Shown piece after piece: positions 17,400-25,449 of a stretch of 64,000 nucleotides of DNA (position 1 is the first letter of the stretch; each line of letters opens with the position of its first letter). The DNA is from Streptomyces sp. Edi4 (GTDB lineage Bacteria > Actinomycetota > Actinomycetes > Streptomycetales > Streptomycetaceae): positions 6,572,001-6,636,000 of the forward strand of contig NZ_JBEJGY010000004.1 of NCBI RefSeq assembly GCF_040253615.1, in the 5' to 3' direction. Below the pieces are notes generated by a model. It saw only the letters and a program-made list of their open reading frames with translations, was not told where the DNA came from and ran no database searches. A program made the position numbers and the translations under genes.

Positions 17400-18158
17400 A
17401 TGCCCACGCCGGATCAGCGACTGGCAGACACTTTTGTGATGCTCGCCCAGTCCTGGGGCGACGCCTTCGACACCGCGGACTTCCTGACCACGCTGGCGCA
17501 CCGCAGCGTCGAATTGCTGGGAGCCGGCGCAGCGGGGGCGGTGCTCGTCGCCACCGACGCGCACAGAGGCGTCCGGGCGGGAGCCTCGGATCCGGGGGTG
17601 CGACGGCTGGAACTGGACGCGGCCGACTGGCAGGAGGGGCCCGGCCACGACTGTCTCCGTGCGGGCGAGCCCCTGCCCGACATCGCTTTCCAAGAGACAC
17701 GGACCCGGCTGCGCTGGCCGCAGTACTCCGCACGAGCACGGGCGCTGGGGTTCACCGGCGTCGCGGCGCTGCCCCTGCGATGGCAGGACGAGCCGGTGGG
17801 TGCACTCGTTCTGCTGCGCGGCAAGTCGGTCCCGCTGTCCATGGACGCCCTCGCCATAGGACAGTCCCTGGCCGACGCTGCCGCGATCGCCCTCGTGCGG
17901 GAACGGGAGCTGGCCAGGAGCCGCACCCTGGCCTCCCAGCTGGAACACGCTCTGACCAGCCGGATCGTCATCGAACAGGCCAAGGGCGTCCTCGCTACGC
18001 GCATGGGTCTCCCCATGGACACGGTCTTCGATCTGCTGCGCCGCTACACGCGGTCCCGTCATCTGAGGATCGCGGACGTGGCCCGCGATGTGGTCGAGGG
18101 GCGCCCGGTACCGGACTGGCCGGACCCTTGGAGGCCGTCCGCGGGCGACGAGCTCTGA
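17400..18158 (+). CDS. GAF-ANTAR domain protein (third copy)
   Basis: 252 residues from ATG 17400, 11 bases after the previous stop, with GAGGGG upstream. GAF domain at about 10-165 (FDTADFLTTLAHRSVELLG, EGPGHDCLRAGEPLPDIAF, GVAALPLRWQDEPVGALVL). ANTAR domain at 180-240 (LEHALTSRIVIEQAKGVLA, VFDLLRRYTRSRHLRIADV). Sequence organisation closely parallels the protein at 10175-10891, suggesting an old duplication. It is the last gene of the CheB-CheR-ANTAR-ANTAR operon. Confidence 0.88.
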   Translation: MPTPDQRLADTFVMLAQSWGDAFDTADFLTTLAHRSVELLGAGAAGAVLVATDAHRGVRAGASDPGVRRLELDAADWQEGPGHDCLRAGEPLPDIAFQETRTRLRWPQYSARARALGFTGVAALPLRWQDEPVGALVLLRGKSVPLSMDALAIGQSLADAAAIALVRERELARSRTLASQLEHALTSRIVIEQAKGVLATRMGLPMDTVFDLLRRYTRSRHLRIADVARDVVEGRPVPDWPDPWRPSAGDEL

Positions 18159-18221
18159 TCCCTGTTGGCCGGAGCGGCTTGGCGGGCATCAGGGAGCGGG
18201 CTCTTCCCAGGCGGCGGTCGT

Positions 18222-18454
18222 GTCGTAAGGAGGAGGTGTGCGGCCCGGGCGGTGTTGTCGGCGCGGACCGCACGGGCCATGGCGGTGCGCGCGGCCTCGA
18301 CGCTCGCGCGCGCAGGAACCATGAGCAGCGCGAAGTGGTCGTTGTGACCGCGGGTGATGAGGACGGTGTCGTCACCGACCGGGAAGGAGCCGAGGTGTAC
18401 GACCCGGTCGTCGATCACCAGGCGCGTCGGGATCTCGTCCCAGGCAGGACGCCT
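18222..18454 (-). pseudogene. DUF5994-like gene remnant
   Basis: A minus-strand frame (open from 18523 to 18059) contains about 75 residues with real-protein character: AWDEIPTRLVIDDRVVHLG, GDDTVLITRGHNDHFALLM, VPARASVEAARTAMARAV. The pattern resembles the C-terminal half of the DUF5994 family of small actinobacterial proteins (about 150 residues). The N-terminal half is absent and the frame runs on into shadow sequence overlapping the convergent ANTAR gene, so it is probably a remnant. Family match is from memory. Confidence 0.45.
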
Positions 18455-18726
18455 GAGAACGGGGCGTGCGCGTCCCCGTTTGGGTATCCGATGGGATGTT
18501 GGTCCGGTCCTCCGCCCACGCATGCGTGGAGGCGAGGAACATGGAGACCTTCGTTCTCATCGCGGCGATCATCGTCCTGATCAACCTGGGCGTGCGCCTA
18601 CTCCAACTCTTGAACCGACGTCGAGCCCCCGACGCCGGGTATCCGCAACTCCCTTGCGGGGCTAGGCTGTTGCGTCAGGCCCCAGTCCCCGGTTGCGATG
18701 ATCCCTTCCGTGTTCGGAGGCCCGTC

Positions 18727-18996
18727 ATGATCGTGCTGCTTGTTCTTCTGGTCCTGGCCCTCTTCGGCCTCGGATTCGTGAATGCCCTGTGGTGGGTGCT
18801 TGGCGCTGTGGTGGTCTTCGGCCTCTTCCGTCACGGACGAGGTGGATACGGAGGATGGGACCGCGAGGATGACGCCGGGTTCCGGAGCTACCGTGACTAC
18901 CGGGACCGCCAGGACCGGTGGGGACGCCGGTACGACCGACAGCGCCGGGGTCGCCGGCTCCGCCAAGACCGCCAGGATCGCGAGCACCACCGGTGA
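18727..18996 (+). CDS. Small hydrophobic membrane protein with a charged tail
   Basis: 89 residues from ATG 18727 (GGAGG six bases upstream). One long hydrophobic hairpin (IVLLVLLVLALFGLGFVNA, then WWVLGAVVVFGLF) is followed by an Arg/Asp/Tyr-rich tail with repeated YRDYRDRQDR-like units. It resembles the tiny hydrophobic proteins at 22767 and 23635. The frame is open upstream to another ATG at 18541, which also has a perfect GGAGG 8 bases away and would add 62 residues with one further membrane helix (FVLIAAIIVLINLGVRLLQ), so two products in one frame are possible. The stop overlaps the next start (GTGA). Confidence 0.6.
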   Translation: MIVLLVLLVLALFGLGFVNALWWVLGAVVVFGLFRHGRGGYGGWDREDDAGFRSYRDYRDRQDRWGRRYDRQRRGRRLRQDRQDREHHR

Positions 18997-19928
18997 CCGT
19001 GTCAAGGGACGCCGCGCGGGATGAGATCACGGTTCATGAGGAACTCGGAGCGGCGTCCATCACCTGGTCAGGAGACGCGGCGCTGGTGGTGGAAGTCCTC
19101 GAACTGCGCGCCCGGTCGGAGCGGTTGCTCCGGGATCTGCACGGTCGTGCGGCGATCGACCAGGCGTGCGGCATGCTGACCGTGATGGCACCGTGCTCCG
19201 GCGAGAGGGCCTGGGAGCTGCTGGTGGACGTGTCGCAGCACTGCGACGTCCAGCTCCGCGACGTCGCCGCGGCCCTGGTCGCCACAGCCGACAACAAGGC
19301 GCTGCCCGTAGACATGCGGCACGCGTTACGTGCTGCCCTGAGCCACCTTCGGGCGTCCAGCGGCCTTGAGGAGCCGGCGGCTGCCCAGGGGGCGGCATCC
19401 CGGAAGCTGTCAGTTCCGCGAGACGAGGAGAGCACCGTGCCCAGGGGCCAGGATGTCGTCGCGGTGCTCCTCAAGGACCACCGCACCATGGAAGACCTGT
19501 TCCGGCAGATGCGCAGCGTGGAGGCGGACCGGGCCGGCGCGCTGAAGGCCCTCGCCGCGCTGCTCGTCGCCCACGGCCAGGCGGAGGAGAGCGAGGTGTA
19601 CCCGGCGCTGAAGCGGTTCAAGAAGGTCGACAACGACGAGGTGGACCAAGGCGTTGCCGAGCACGCCCAGGGCAACGAGGCACTGCTGGCTCTTCTGGCA
19701 GTCACCGAGATCGGCTCCCAGACATGGGGCGAGAAGCTGGAGAGGCTCGTCGAAGCGGTCTCCCGTCACGTCGACGAGGAGGAGCGCACCATCCTCAACG
19801 GCGCACGGCAAAACGTCCCCGACGCACGCCGCGCCGAGCTCGGTCAGGCCTTCATCAGACAGCGGGAGAAGTATCTGGCCGAGGACTGCGGGAACATCGA
19901 CCACGTCCGCCGCGTCGTACGGCACTGA
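18993..19928 (+). CDS. ANTAR-hemerythrin (HHE) fusion protein
   Basis: 311 residues from GTG 18993, overlapping the upstream stop. Residues about 40-105 are ANTAR-like (LLRDLHGRAAIDQACGMLT, ERAWELLVDVSQHCDVQLR, DVAAALV). Residues 150-310 form a hemerythrin-like four-helix domain: VLLKDHRTMEDLFRQM, HGQAEESEVYPALKRF (HxxxE), VAEHAQGNEALL and VSRHVDEEERTIL (HxxxE), which would bind a di-iron site. A GTG at 19437 with GAGGAG in front opens the hemerythrin part separately in the same frame, so the domain may be made both fused and alone. Oxygen or NO sensing coupled to RNA binding is inferred. Confidence 0.75.
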   Translation: MTVSRDAARDEITVHEELGAASITWSGDAALVVEVLELRARSERLLRDLHGRAAIDQACGMLTVMAPCSGERAWELLVDVSQHCDVQLRDVAAALVATADNKALPVDMRHALRAALSHLRASSGLEEPAAAQGAASRKLSVPRDEESTVPRGQDVVAVLLKDHRTMEDLFRQMRSVEADRAGALKALAALLVAHGQAEESEVYPALKRFKKVDNDEVDQGVAEHAQGNEALLALLAVTEIGSQTWGEKLERLVEAVSRHVDEEERTILNGARQNVPDARRAELGQAFIRQREKYLAEDCGNIDHVRRVVRH

Positions 19929-20144
19929 GTCCCCGCCCGGCGCGATGGCCCCTGTCGGGCGCGATGGCCGCCGCCCGGCCGCCGCGCGCGGCGAGCCGTC
20001 CAACCGGCCCTCCGAGACGCCCAGTTCTGCCGATCCCGTGCGCCGTCCGAGGAGCACAGACAGACTGTCCCTCGGAGCATCTGACGTCATCCAGCCCCAT
20101 CAGGTACAGCTGCGACGTCGACTCAGGGAAGCGGGCCGGAGCGG

Positions 20145-20549
20145 ATGAGCGAACCCGACAGCACGACGCGGCACCACCCGGTCGTCGTCGCCCATCGATC
20201 CAGCCGTGCCGGTGACATCCAACTGCGCATCGCTGATGCGATCACCAAGTTCGCGGGCTCCATGGTGTTCGTATATCTCCACGCGCTCGGCTTCGCTGTG
20301 TGGATGCTCTTCGTGGAATCCACACCGTGGCCCACGCTGACCCTCGTCGTGTCCCTGGAGGCGATCTTCCTTTCCACGTTCGTCATGATCGGCCAGAATC
20401 GGCAGGCGGAGTTCCAGCAGGCCAAGGCCGATCACGACTTCGTCGAGCAGGAACTGGAACTCAAGACCAACACCGAGCTGACCCGGGCCATCCACACGAT
20501 GACCGCCGAACTCCACCGCCGGCTGATGGCGGAGCCCGGGCAGCAGTAG
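20145..20549 (+). CDS. DUF1003 family membrane protein
   Basis: 134 residues, ATG 20145 with GGAGCGG upstream. The DUF1003 pattern is clear: DAITKFAGSMVFVYLHALG, then FAVWMLF, two transmembrane helices ending in SLEAIFLSTFVMIGQNRQA, and a conserved acidic helical tail (KADHDFVEQELELKTNTEL). Function of the family is unknown. It stands alone after a 216-base gap that presumably holds its promoter. Confidence 0.85.
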   Translation: MSEPDSTTRHHPVVVAHRSSRAGDIQLRIADAITKFAGSMVFVYLHALGFAVWMLFVESTPWPTLTLVVSLEAIFLSTFVMIGQNRQAEFQQAKADHDFVEQELELKTNTELTRAIHTMTAELHRRLMAEPGQQ

Positions 20550-20708
20550 CCTGTCCCCTCGGTCCGGCGGCAAGCCTCGGCGGGTGGCGGCACGGCCGGT
20601 CGCAGTCCGAAGCCGCCGCGTGTTGCGGTCCACTCCCACCGGAGGGTCGCGCCGATGAGACGGTGCCGGGCCAACCGGTGGGCGGCGGGAGGCAGTTGGC
20701 GGGCAGGG

Positions 20709-21563
20709 TCAGGCGGGCCTGTGCGGGGTGGACTCCGCTTCCTCGTCGGTCCACGTGGTGGTGTCCGCGATGTGCCATCCGCCTGGGCGGCCGCGAGCCG
20801 GTCGGTCCTGCGGGTCGTAGTGGCCGGCTTCCCGGGTGCAGGTGACCCTGACCCCGGAGGGGGAGTGGACCGTGGTGGCGTTGCACAGGTTCCCGGCTTC
20901 CCCCAGCGCCTCCAGGGCCCGGCGGCGAGCGGTGCTGTGGGCGCGAGCCGAGCGCGCCGCACGCTGGACGAAGGCCCGCAGCGCCTCCAGCTCGCCATCG
21001 GCGCCGAGCAGGTCCTCCTCCACGCGGATGATCCGGTACCGGCCGTCTCCGTACAGTCCGTCCTTCCGTTCGTTCTCCCGCAGGGCGGACATCGCGGCCT
21101 CGGCGACCGACGGCGCCTCCACGTGCACGGTGATGGACAAGACACCAGGCAGGGACGCGCTGACGCGTTCCGCCACGACTCGGTAGACCCGGTTCTCCTC
21201 GACCGTGACCGGCCCCCGCCCCTCCCGCTCCGCGGCCTCGGCGTCGGCCGCCACCCTCTCCAGACGCCGCAGCTCCAACTCCTGGACCCTGGAATCGCGC
21301 TCCGGTGCGTAGAGGTCCATCGCCTCCTCGGTCATCACAGAGCCGATCCGGCGCCACTCCGCGTGCTTCCACCGCGCCAGCCGCAGAGCCTCCAGCCGCC
21401 CCGCCTCCAGACCTCCCAGCTCCTGCGGGCCCCGCTCGGTCCGGTGCTCCCAGCCTTGCGCCGTCCTGGCCTCCGCCGCCACCTGCTCGCGGGTCATCCC
21501 GGTCGCCTTGCGCTGCACGTTCTTGCGGACGATTTCCTGTGCCGTGTACCTCTGAACAGCCAT
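20709..21563 (-). CDS. Hypothetical coiled-coil protein
   Basis: 284 residues from ATG 21563; a longer frame to 21668 exists but the extension looks non-coding. The N-terminal 130 residues are charged and helical (EIVRKNVQRKATGMTREQV, VQELELRRLERVAADAEAA), and the middle contains a VYRVVAERVSASLPGVLSI beta-like segment. No signal peptide, membrane helix or known motif. A late CNATTVHSPSGVRVTCTREAG stretch has two cysteines. Family not recognised; it may be phage- or element-derived, but nothing nearby proves this. Confidence 0.6.
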   Translation of the reverse strand: MAVQRYTAQEIVRKNVQRKATGMTREQVAAEARTAQGWEHRTERGPQELGGLEAGRLEALRLARWKHAEWRRIGSVMTEEAMDLYAPERDSRVQELELRRLERVAADAEAAEREGRGPVTVEENRVYRVVAERVSASLPGVLSITVHVEAPSVAEAAMSALRENERKDGLYGDGRYRIIRVEEDLLGADGELEALRAFVQRAARSARAHSTARRRALEALGEAGNLCNATTVHSPSGVRVTCTREAGHYDPQDRPARGRPGGWHIADTTTWTDEEAESTPHRPA

Positions 21564-22053
21564 CCGCGTTCCGTCCCGATTGTGAAGCCCGGCGCGGTGG
21601 AGCTCTAGGTGCTGCCACCCGGGAGGGCCGAGGTTCCCCTCTCTCCATGCTGCACCTCCACGAGACACTCCGAGCCGTTCACACGGACAGTCCCCGTTCC
21701 CCGCCGAGCACCTGGGTCCCGTCGCACGACGTACCCGCGCGTCACCGTGCGGGCCTTTCGGCGGCCGACGGCTTCGAACCGGGCCGGACCCGCGCGAGGA
21801 TGTGCGCGACCTCGCCGATGCGTTTCGCGGGTGCGTCCTTCGACGGCCCAGTTCCGGCGTCGGTGACCACCGAAGGCCCAGTTCCGGCGTCCGTGACCAC
21901 CGAAGGCCCAGCCCCGGTGTCCGCGATCACTACCGCGGCCGGCCGCGTCGGCCGGCGACAAGGACCGTGACGGTACCTGCCGGACCAACGGCAGGTGCCC
22001 GGCCGGTGAGGCCGGGCACCCAGATCGCGATTTCGGCGGGGAGGCCGGTCGCG
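21564..22053. other. Intergenic region holding three 30-bp tandem repeats
   Basis: No gene is convincing. A minus-strand frame (21742-21930) translates the repeats as VVTDAGTGPS units but has no other support. The region also carries a short inverted repeat around 21980-22015 (TGCCGG...CCGGCA type) that may terminate the leftward PRC-barrel gene. Confidence 0.4.
21841..21930. repeat. Three tandem 30-bp repeats
   Basis: Units at 21841-21870, 21871-21900 and 21901-21930 begin with CGAMGGCCCAG and end in GACCAC or GATCAC. The first two differ at two positions and the third at about six. With no spacers it is not a CRISPR array. If translated leftwards each unit gives ten residues, so length changes would preserve frame. 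Confidence 0.7.
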
Positions 22054-22416
22054 CTACATCATCGGTCGCGGACGCGGGTGTGCGTAGTAGGTGCCGATCT
22101 CTTCGTGGTAGTCCGGGTTGCCGAGATGCTTCTCCTTGTCGAACTCGGGTGCGCGCTTGATCTGGTCCCTGGTGCGGTCGACGTAGACCTTCTTCTCCTT
22201 CCGGTCGACGCGCGCCACGACCCCGGCCGGCAGAAGGACCTCCTTGCCGAAGATCCATGTTCCGGTGTCGACGACGATGTAGGCGGCGCCGACGTCCTCG
22301 GAGTGCTTGTCGACCTTGCCGATGCCGCCGTCGCTCGCCTCCACCTTGTAGCCGGTCAGATCCATGCCGGTCCGGTGGGAAGCGATCGGCCGGTATGCCC
22401 ATACGTTCTCGTTCAC
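22054..22416 (-). CDS. PRC-barrel domain protein
   Basis: 120 residues from GTG 22416 (AAGGAG 8 bases upstream). The N-terminal half is a PRC-barrel: MDLTGYKVEASDGGIGKVD, AYIVVDTGTWIFGKEVLLP and GVVARVDRKEKKVYVDRTR. The tail (HLGNPDYHEEIGTYYAHP) is typical of the Streptomyces members. PRC-barrel proteins bind RNA or protein partners and are common in stress gene sets. It heads a small leftward-facing group with CsbD and a hydrophobic protein. Confidence 0.82.
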   Translation of the reverse strand: MNENVWAYRPIASHRTGMDLTGYKVEASDGGIGKVDKHSEDVGAAYIVVDTGTWIFGKEVLLPAGVVARVDRKEKKVYVDRTRDQIKRAPEFDKEKHLGNPDYHEEIGTYYAHPRPRPMM

Positions 22417-22490
22417 CGAGGTGCTCCTTCGCGAGTAGTTCTGGGGGAGTGGGACGTTTAGTTCTGGGGGAGCGGGGCGTTCGATCGTGC

Positions 22491-22676
22491 TCAGTCCCGG
22501 AAAGCGTCCTTGGCCTTCTCTGCGGCCTTCTCTCCGGCCTGCTTCAGGTCGCCACCGGTCTGTTCGCGGCGGCCCGTTCTCTTGAGCCGCCTGTTGCCGA
22601 CGGCCCGGCCGGTCCGTTCCTTCAGCCGCCCGGTGAGCGACTGAGAGCTGTTCCTGAGTTTGTCGGCGAGGCCCAT
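22491..22676 (-). CDS. CsbD-like stress protein
   Basis: 61 residues, ATG 22676 with AGAGGG upstream. The sequence is Lys/Arg/Glu-rich, helical, without hydrophobic core (LKERTGRAVGNRRLKRTGR, GDLKQAGEKAAEKAKDAF), the signature of CsbD-family general stress proteins. Role unknown beyond association with the sigma-B type stress response. Lies 75 bases upstream of the PRC-barrel gene on the same strand. Confidence 0.8.
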   Translation of the reverse strand: MGLADKLRNSSQSLTGRLKERTGRAVGNRRLKRTGRREQTGGDLKQAGEKAAEKAKDAFRD

Positions 22677-22766
22677 GACGGACCCTCTTCTCGTTCGGCG
22701 GGGCGCCGGGAGGGGCCACCGGCGCAGGTCACCCGTCTCGCAGACGCGAGGACGGGCAGGCGGGGG

Positions 22767-22934
22767 CTAGCGGTGGCTGCCGGCGGAGCGGCCCAAGCCC
22801 ATACGGCCGCGCGTGAGGAATCCGATGACCCACAGAACCAGCAGCGCCGCGGCGACGAACCACAGGACGTGCAGCGTGAAGCCGAACCCGGACAACGCCA
22901 GGACCAGCACGATCAGAACGATCCAGAGAAGCAT
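22767..22934 (-). CDS. Tiny hydrophobic membrane protein
   Basis: 55 residues, ATG 22934 with GGAGG 8 bases upstream. Two hydrophobic segments (LWIVLIVLVLALSGFGFTL, VLWFVAAALLVLWVIGFL) and a basic tail (TRGRMGLGRSAGSHR). It resembles the N-terminal part of the protein at 18727. Such proteins are usual in Streptomyces stress clusters; function unknown. Confidence 0.75.
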   Translation of the reverse strand: MLLWIVLIVLVLALSGFGFTLHVLWFVAAALLVLWVIGFLTRGRMGLGRSAGSHR

Positions 22935-23243
22935 GACCGAACCTCCGGTTCGCAGGAGTGCGCTCTGCGTTCCGCGGGGTCCCGGCGAAGCGAGTGGCGG
23001 CGGGTGGCGTCCGGAGATCCGGAGCATCATGGCCCAGCGCCCTAGCCGCCACTCAACGCCGCGCCGCATGCCCTGTCAATGGCTCCGCGAGACCGACGTC
23101 GCACAGCCCGCGATTTGCCGGGGGCGTGCCCCCCGACCGAGCGGACGCCTTCGATTGACCGCCGCCCCCTGGCGCACGTGGACGCGCGGCAGCAGACTTG
23201 AGCGGTGAACCCGGAGTCACTGTCGAGGGTGTAGGGGTTGAAG
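22935..23243. promoter_or_regulatory. Divergent promoter region
   Basis: Separates the leftward hydrophobic-protein/CsbD/PRC group from the rightward PRC-barrel gene. It includes a GC-rich palindrome near 23119-23133 (GGGGGC, GT, GCCCCC). A TTGACC near 23154 could be a -35 for the rightward gene. No gene seen. Confidence 0.4.
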
Positions 23244-23600
23244 GTGATCCAAGCCGCGGACATCCGTGAGTGGCGTACTCACGGCGTCATCGACCGGGAC
23301 GGGCACAGGATCGGCTCGTTGGAGGCGGTCTATGTGGACACCCGTACCGATGAGCCGGCCATGGCCACCGTGCAGGTGGGTCTGCCCACGAGACACCGGC
23401 TGGTCTTCGTACCCCTGGACGACACGGTCGTCGGGCCGGGCTATGTGAAGGTCGCCTACGAAAAGGCGCTGGTGAAGAAGTGCCCGCCGATCGGCACGGA
23501 CGACGTGCTGCCCGCCGAGGACGAAGCGGCGGTCTTCGCGCACTACGGCCTGACCTACCAGCCAGGTGCCGGCGGTGAGCGGCAGCTCGCCCGTCGATAG
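23244..23600 (+). CDS. PRC-barrel domain protein (second copy)
   Basis: 118 residues from GTG 23244, chosen for its AGGGG six bases upstream; a TTG two codons earlier is the alternative. PRC-barrel features: IREWRTHGVIDRDGHRIGS, LEAVYVDTRTDEPAMATVQ, HRLVFVPLDDTVVGPGYVK, then LPAEDEAAVFAHYGL which is the conserved tail of the actinobacterial subgroup. Divergent from the first PRC-barrel group and followed by a tiny membrane protein. Confidence 0.82.
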   Translation: MIQAADIREWRTHGVIDRDGHRIGSLEAVYVDTRTDEPAMATVQVGLPTRHRLVFVPLDDTVVGPGYVKVAYEKALVKKCPPIGTDDVLPAEDEAAVFAHYGLTYQPGAGGERQLARR

Positions 23601-23634
23601 AACGCCTGGCATCGGACGAGGAGGCATCCGCGCC

Positions 23635-23802
23635 ATGGTCTTCTTCCTGCTCCTGGTCATCGCGGCGATCGTGCTCGGCGTCGTCGGCGTGCTCGCGCAC
23701 GGACTGCTGTATCTGCTGTTCATCGCGATCGTGCTGTTCGCCGGCGCGCTGGTCCATCTCGCCGTGCGCTTGCGGCGCTCCGGCCGACGCCGGGTGCGCT
23801 GA
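23635..23802 (+). CDS. Tiny hydrophobic membrane protein
   Basis: 55 residues, ATG 23635 with GAGGAGG about 11 bases upstream. Two membrane helices (FFLLLVIAAIVLGVVGVLA, LLYLLFIAIVLFAGALVHL) and a strongly basic tail ending RRSGRRRVR. Thirty-four bases after the PRC-barrel gene, so probably the same transcript. Confidence 0.7.
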   Translation: MVFFLLLVIAAIVLGVVGVLAHGLLYLLFIAIVLFAGALVHLAVRLRRSGRRRVR

Positions 23803-24213
23803 CCAGGCGCGCGGTTCCGACCCTTTGCAAGGTCCTTCCGGGCCGGCCCTCCGGTAGCCCGATGCTGGCGGAGCTGCCCGGAAACGAGCCAGGCGCCGAC
23901 TCTGTGAACGAACCAGAGCGGGACGGAGCGGATGCCGCGTGTGACCGGCCCCCAGTGGTCCAGTGACCGGTGGGCCACCCGCGGCACTTCTCGGTTCCAA
24001 TGAGTCCTCTCCTGTGTGGTTGCCGCCGAGCCTCAGTCAACATCGTCAGTGACGGTGCGCGAAGGAAGAGCTGGATAGGGGCACGCCGAACATGGGCGTC
24101 GAAGGCCGGACCGTCAGGCGAAGCCCCGCCGCCGCGCGTTCTCCCCAGGGGCCTGACGGGACCTTCAATGATGTTCGCGTTTGCGGAGTTTCTCCACGTG
24201 CTCGCGCTGCCGC
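23803..24213. other. Gap between convergent genes, no gene recognised
   Basis: Minus-strand frames here are open for long distances but are antisense-like with Arg/Pro-rich composition. I see no operator, repeat or hairpin with a T-tract. Confidence 0.35.
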
Positions 24214-25449
24214 CTACAACCAATGCCGCCGCTTGAAGATGAAGTACAGACTCACGCACACCGCTGCCATCAACAGGACCGCGAACGGGTAGCCGAAGGC
24301 CCAGCCCAGCTCCGGCATGTTCTCGAAGTTCATCCCGTAGATGGTTCCCACCAACGTGGGGGCGAAGAGGATGGCCGCCCACGACGAGATCTTCTTGATC
24401 TCCTCGTTCTGTTCGAACCCCGCCTCCGCCAGTGCCCGCATCTCCGCGTTCTGCTGCTGGGTCACCAGCGTGGCGTTGACCGTCAGGATGTCGGTGAGGG
24501 CTTGGCGGAAGCCGTCCACTCGTTCGCTGATGTGGGTCACGTGGTCGGCGACGTCGCGGAGGTAGCGCTGTAGTTCCTCGTCGGTGCCGTATTTCGCGAA
24601 GCCCGCCATCAGTCCGTGCAGCATGCCCACCAGAGGGCGGGTGGCGCGCTGGAACTCGACCATTTCGCGGGAGAGTTCGTAGATGCGGCGGGAGACCTCC
24701 GGGTCGCCGCGGAAGACTTCCGTCTCGATCTCGTCGATGTCGTTCTGTACGCCCGCGACCACGGGGGCGTACCCGTCGACGACCGCGTCGAGAATCGCGT
24801 ACAGCACCGCCTCGGCGCCCAGCGCCAGCAGTTCGGGGTCCTCCTCCATGCGGCGGCGGACCGCCGAGAGGTCCGGGGCGGCGCCATGGCGGACGGTGAT
24901 GAGGAAGTCCTGGCCGACGAAGACGTGCAGCTCGCCGAAGTCGACCTCTTCCGGGGCGTCGAGGTAGCGCGCCGCCCGCAGCACGACGAAGAGAGTGTCG
25001 CCGTAGCGCTCCAGCTTCGGACGCTGGTGGGCTTCGAGGGCGTCCTCGACCGCGAGCTCGTGCAGGTCGAACTCGTCGGCCAGAGAACGGAGTTCGGATG
25101 CCGAGGGGCGTTGCAGGCCGATCCAGGCCATGCCGTCGGGGGTCTCGCGCAGTCGGCGGAACGTCTCGGCGAGCGTGCCGGGCGATGCGATGTGCTGCCC
25201 GTCGCGGTAGAGGGAGGACTGGACGACGCTGCCGACCCATTCCCCGGGCCGCGTTCCGACGTCTTCTCCACTCGCCGTCGGTACGCCCCCGGGGGGTCCG
25301 GGCGGCGAGACCGGGGGCGGGGTCGGGGCCGGCTCCCGAGCGCCGGGAGGATGGGCCGGTCCCGGGGGAGTCCTGCTGTCGACGGAAGGCTGCCTGCGCC
25401 AGGAGTGCTTCTTCGGTGACCGTTCGGGGCGGGCGCGTCGTTCAGGCAT
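24214..25449 (-). CDS. corA: CorA-family magnesium/cobalt transporter
   Basis: 411 residues from ATG 25449 (GAGGTGG just upstream). Residues 1-75 form a basic, Pro-rich extension. The cytosolic funnel follows (ELRSLADEFDLHELAVEDA, LFVVLRAARYLDAPEEVDF, HVFVGQDFLITVRHGAAPD) with the long helix (VSRRIYELSREMVEFQRAT) and two C-terminal membrane helices. The selectivity motif Gly-Met-Asn is present in TIYGMNFENMPELGW, and the basic tail FKRRHWL ends the protein. The family forms homopentameric channels for Mg2+ (sometimes Co2+/Ni2+). Monocistronic; upstream is a G-rich repeat region. Confidence 0.92.
   Translation of the reverse strand: MPERRARPERSPKKHSWRRQPSVDSRTPPGPAHPPGAREPAPTPPPVSPPGPPGGVPTASGEDVGTRPGEWVGSVVQSSLYRDGQHIASPGTLAETFRRLRETPDGMAWIGLQRPSASELRSLADEFDLHELAVEDALEAHQRPKLERYGDTLFVVLRAARYLDAPEEVDFGELHVFVGQDFLITVRHGAAPDLSAVRRRMEEDPELLALGAEAVLYAILDAVVDGYAPVVAGVQNDIDEIETEVFRGDPEVSRRIYELSREMVEFQRATRPLVGMLHGLMAGFAKYGTDEELQRYLRDVADHVTHISERVDGFRQALTDILTVNATLVTQQQNAEMRALAEAGFEQNEEIKKISSWAAILFAPTLVGTIYGMNFENMPELGWAFGYPFAVLLMAAVCVSLYFIFKRRHWL

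Noticed and set aside
21841..21930. CRISPR array
   Set aside because: Units are contiguous without spacers and no cas genes are nearby.
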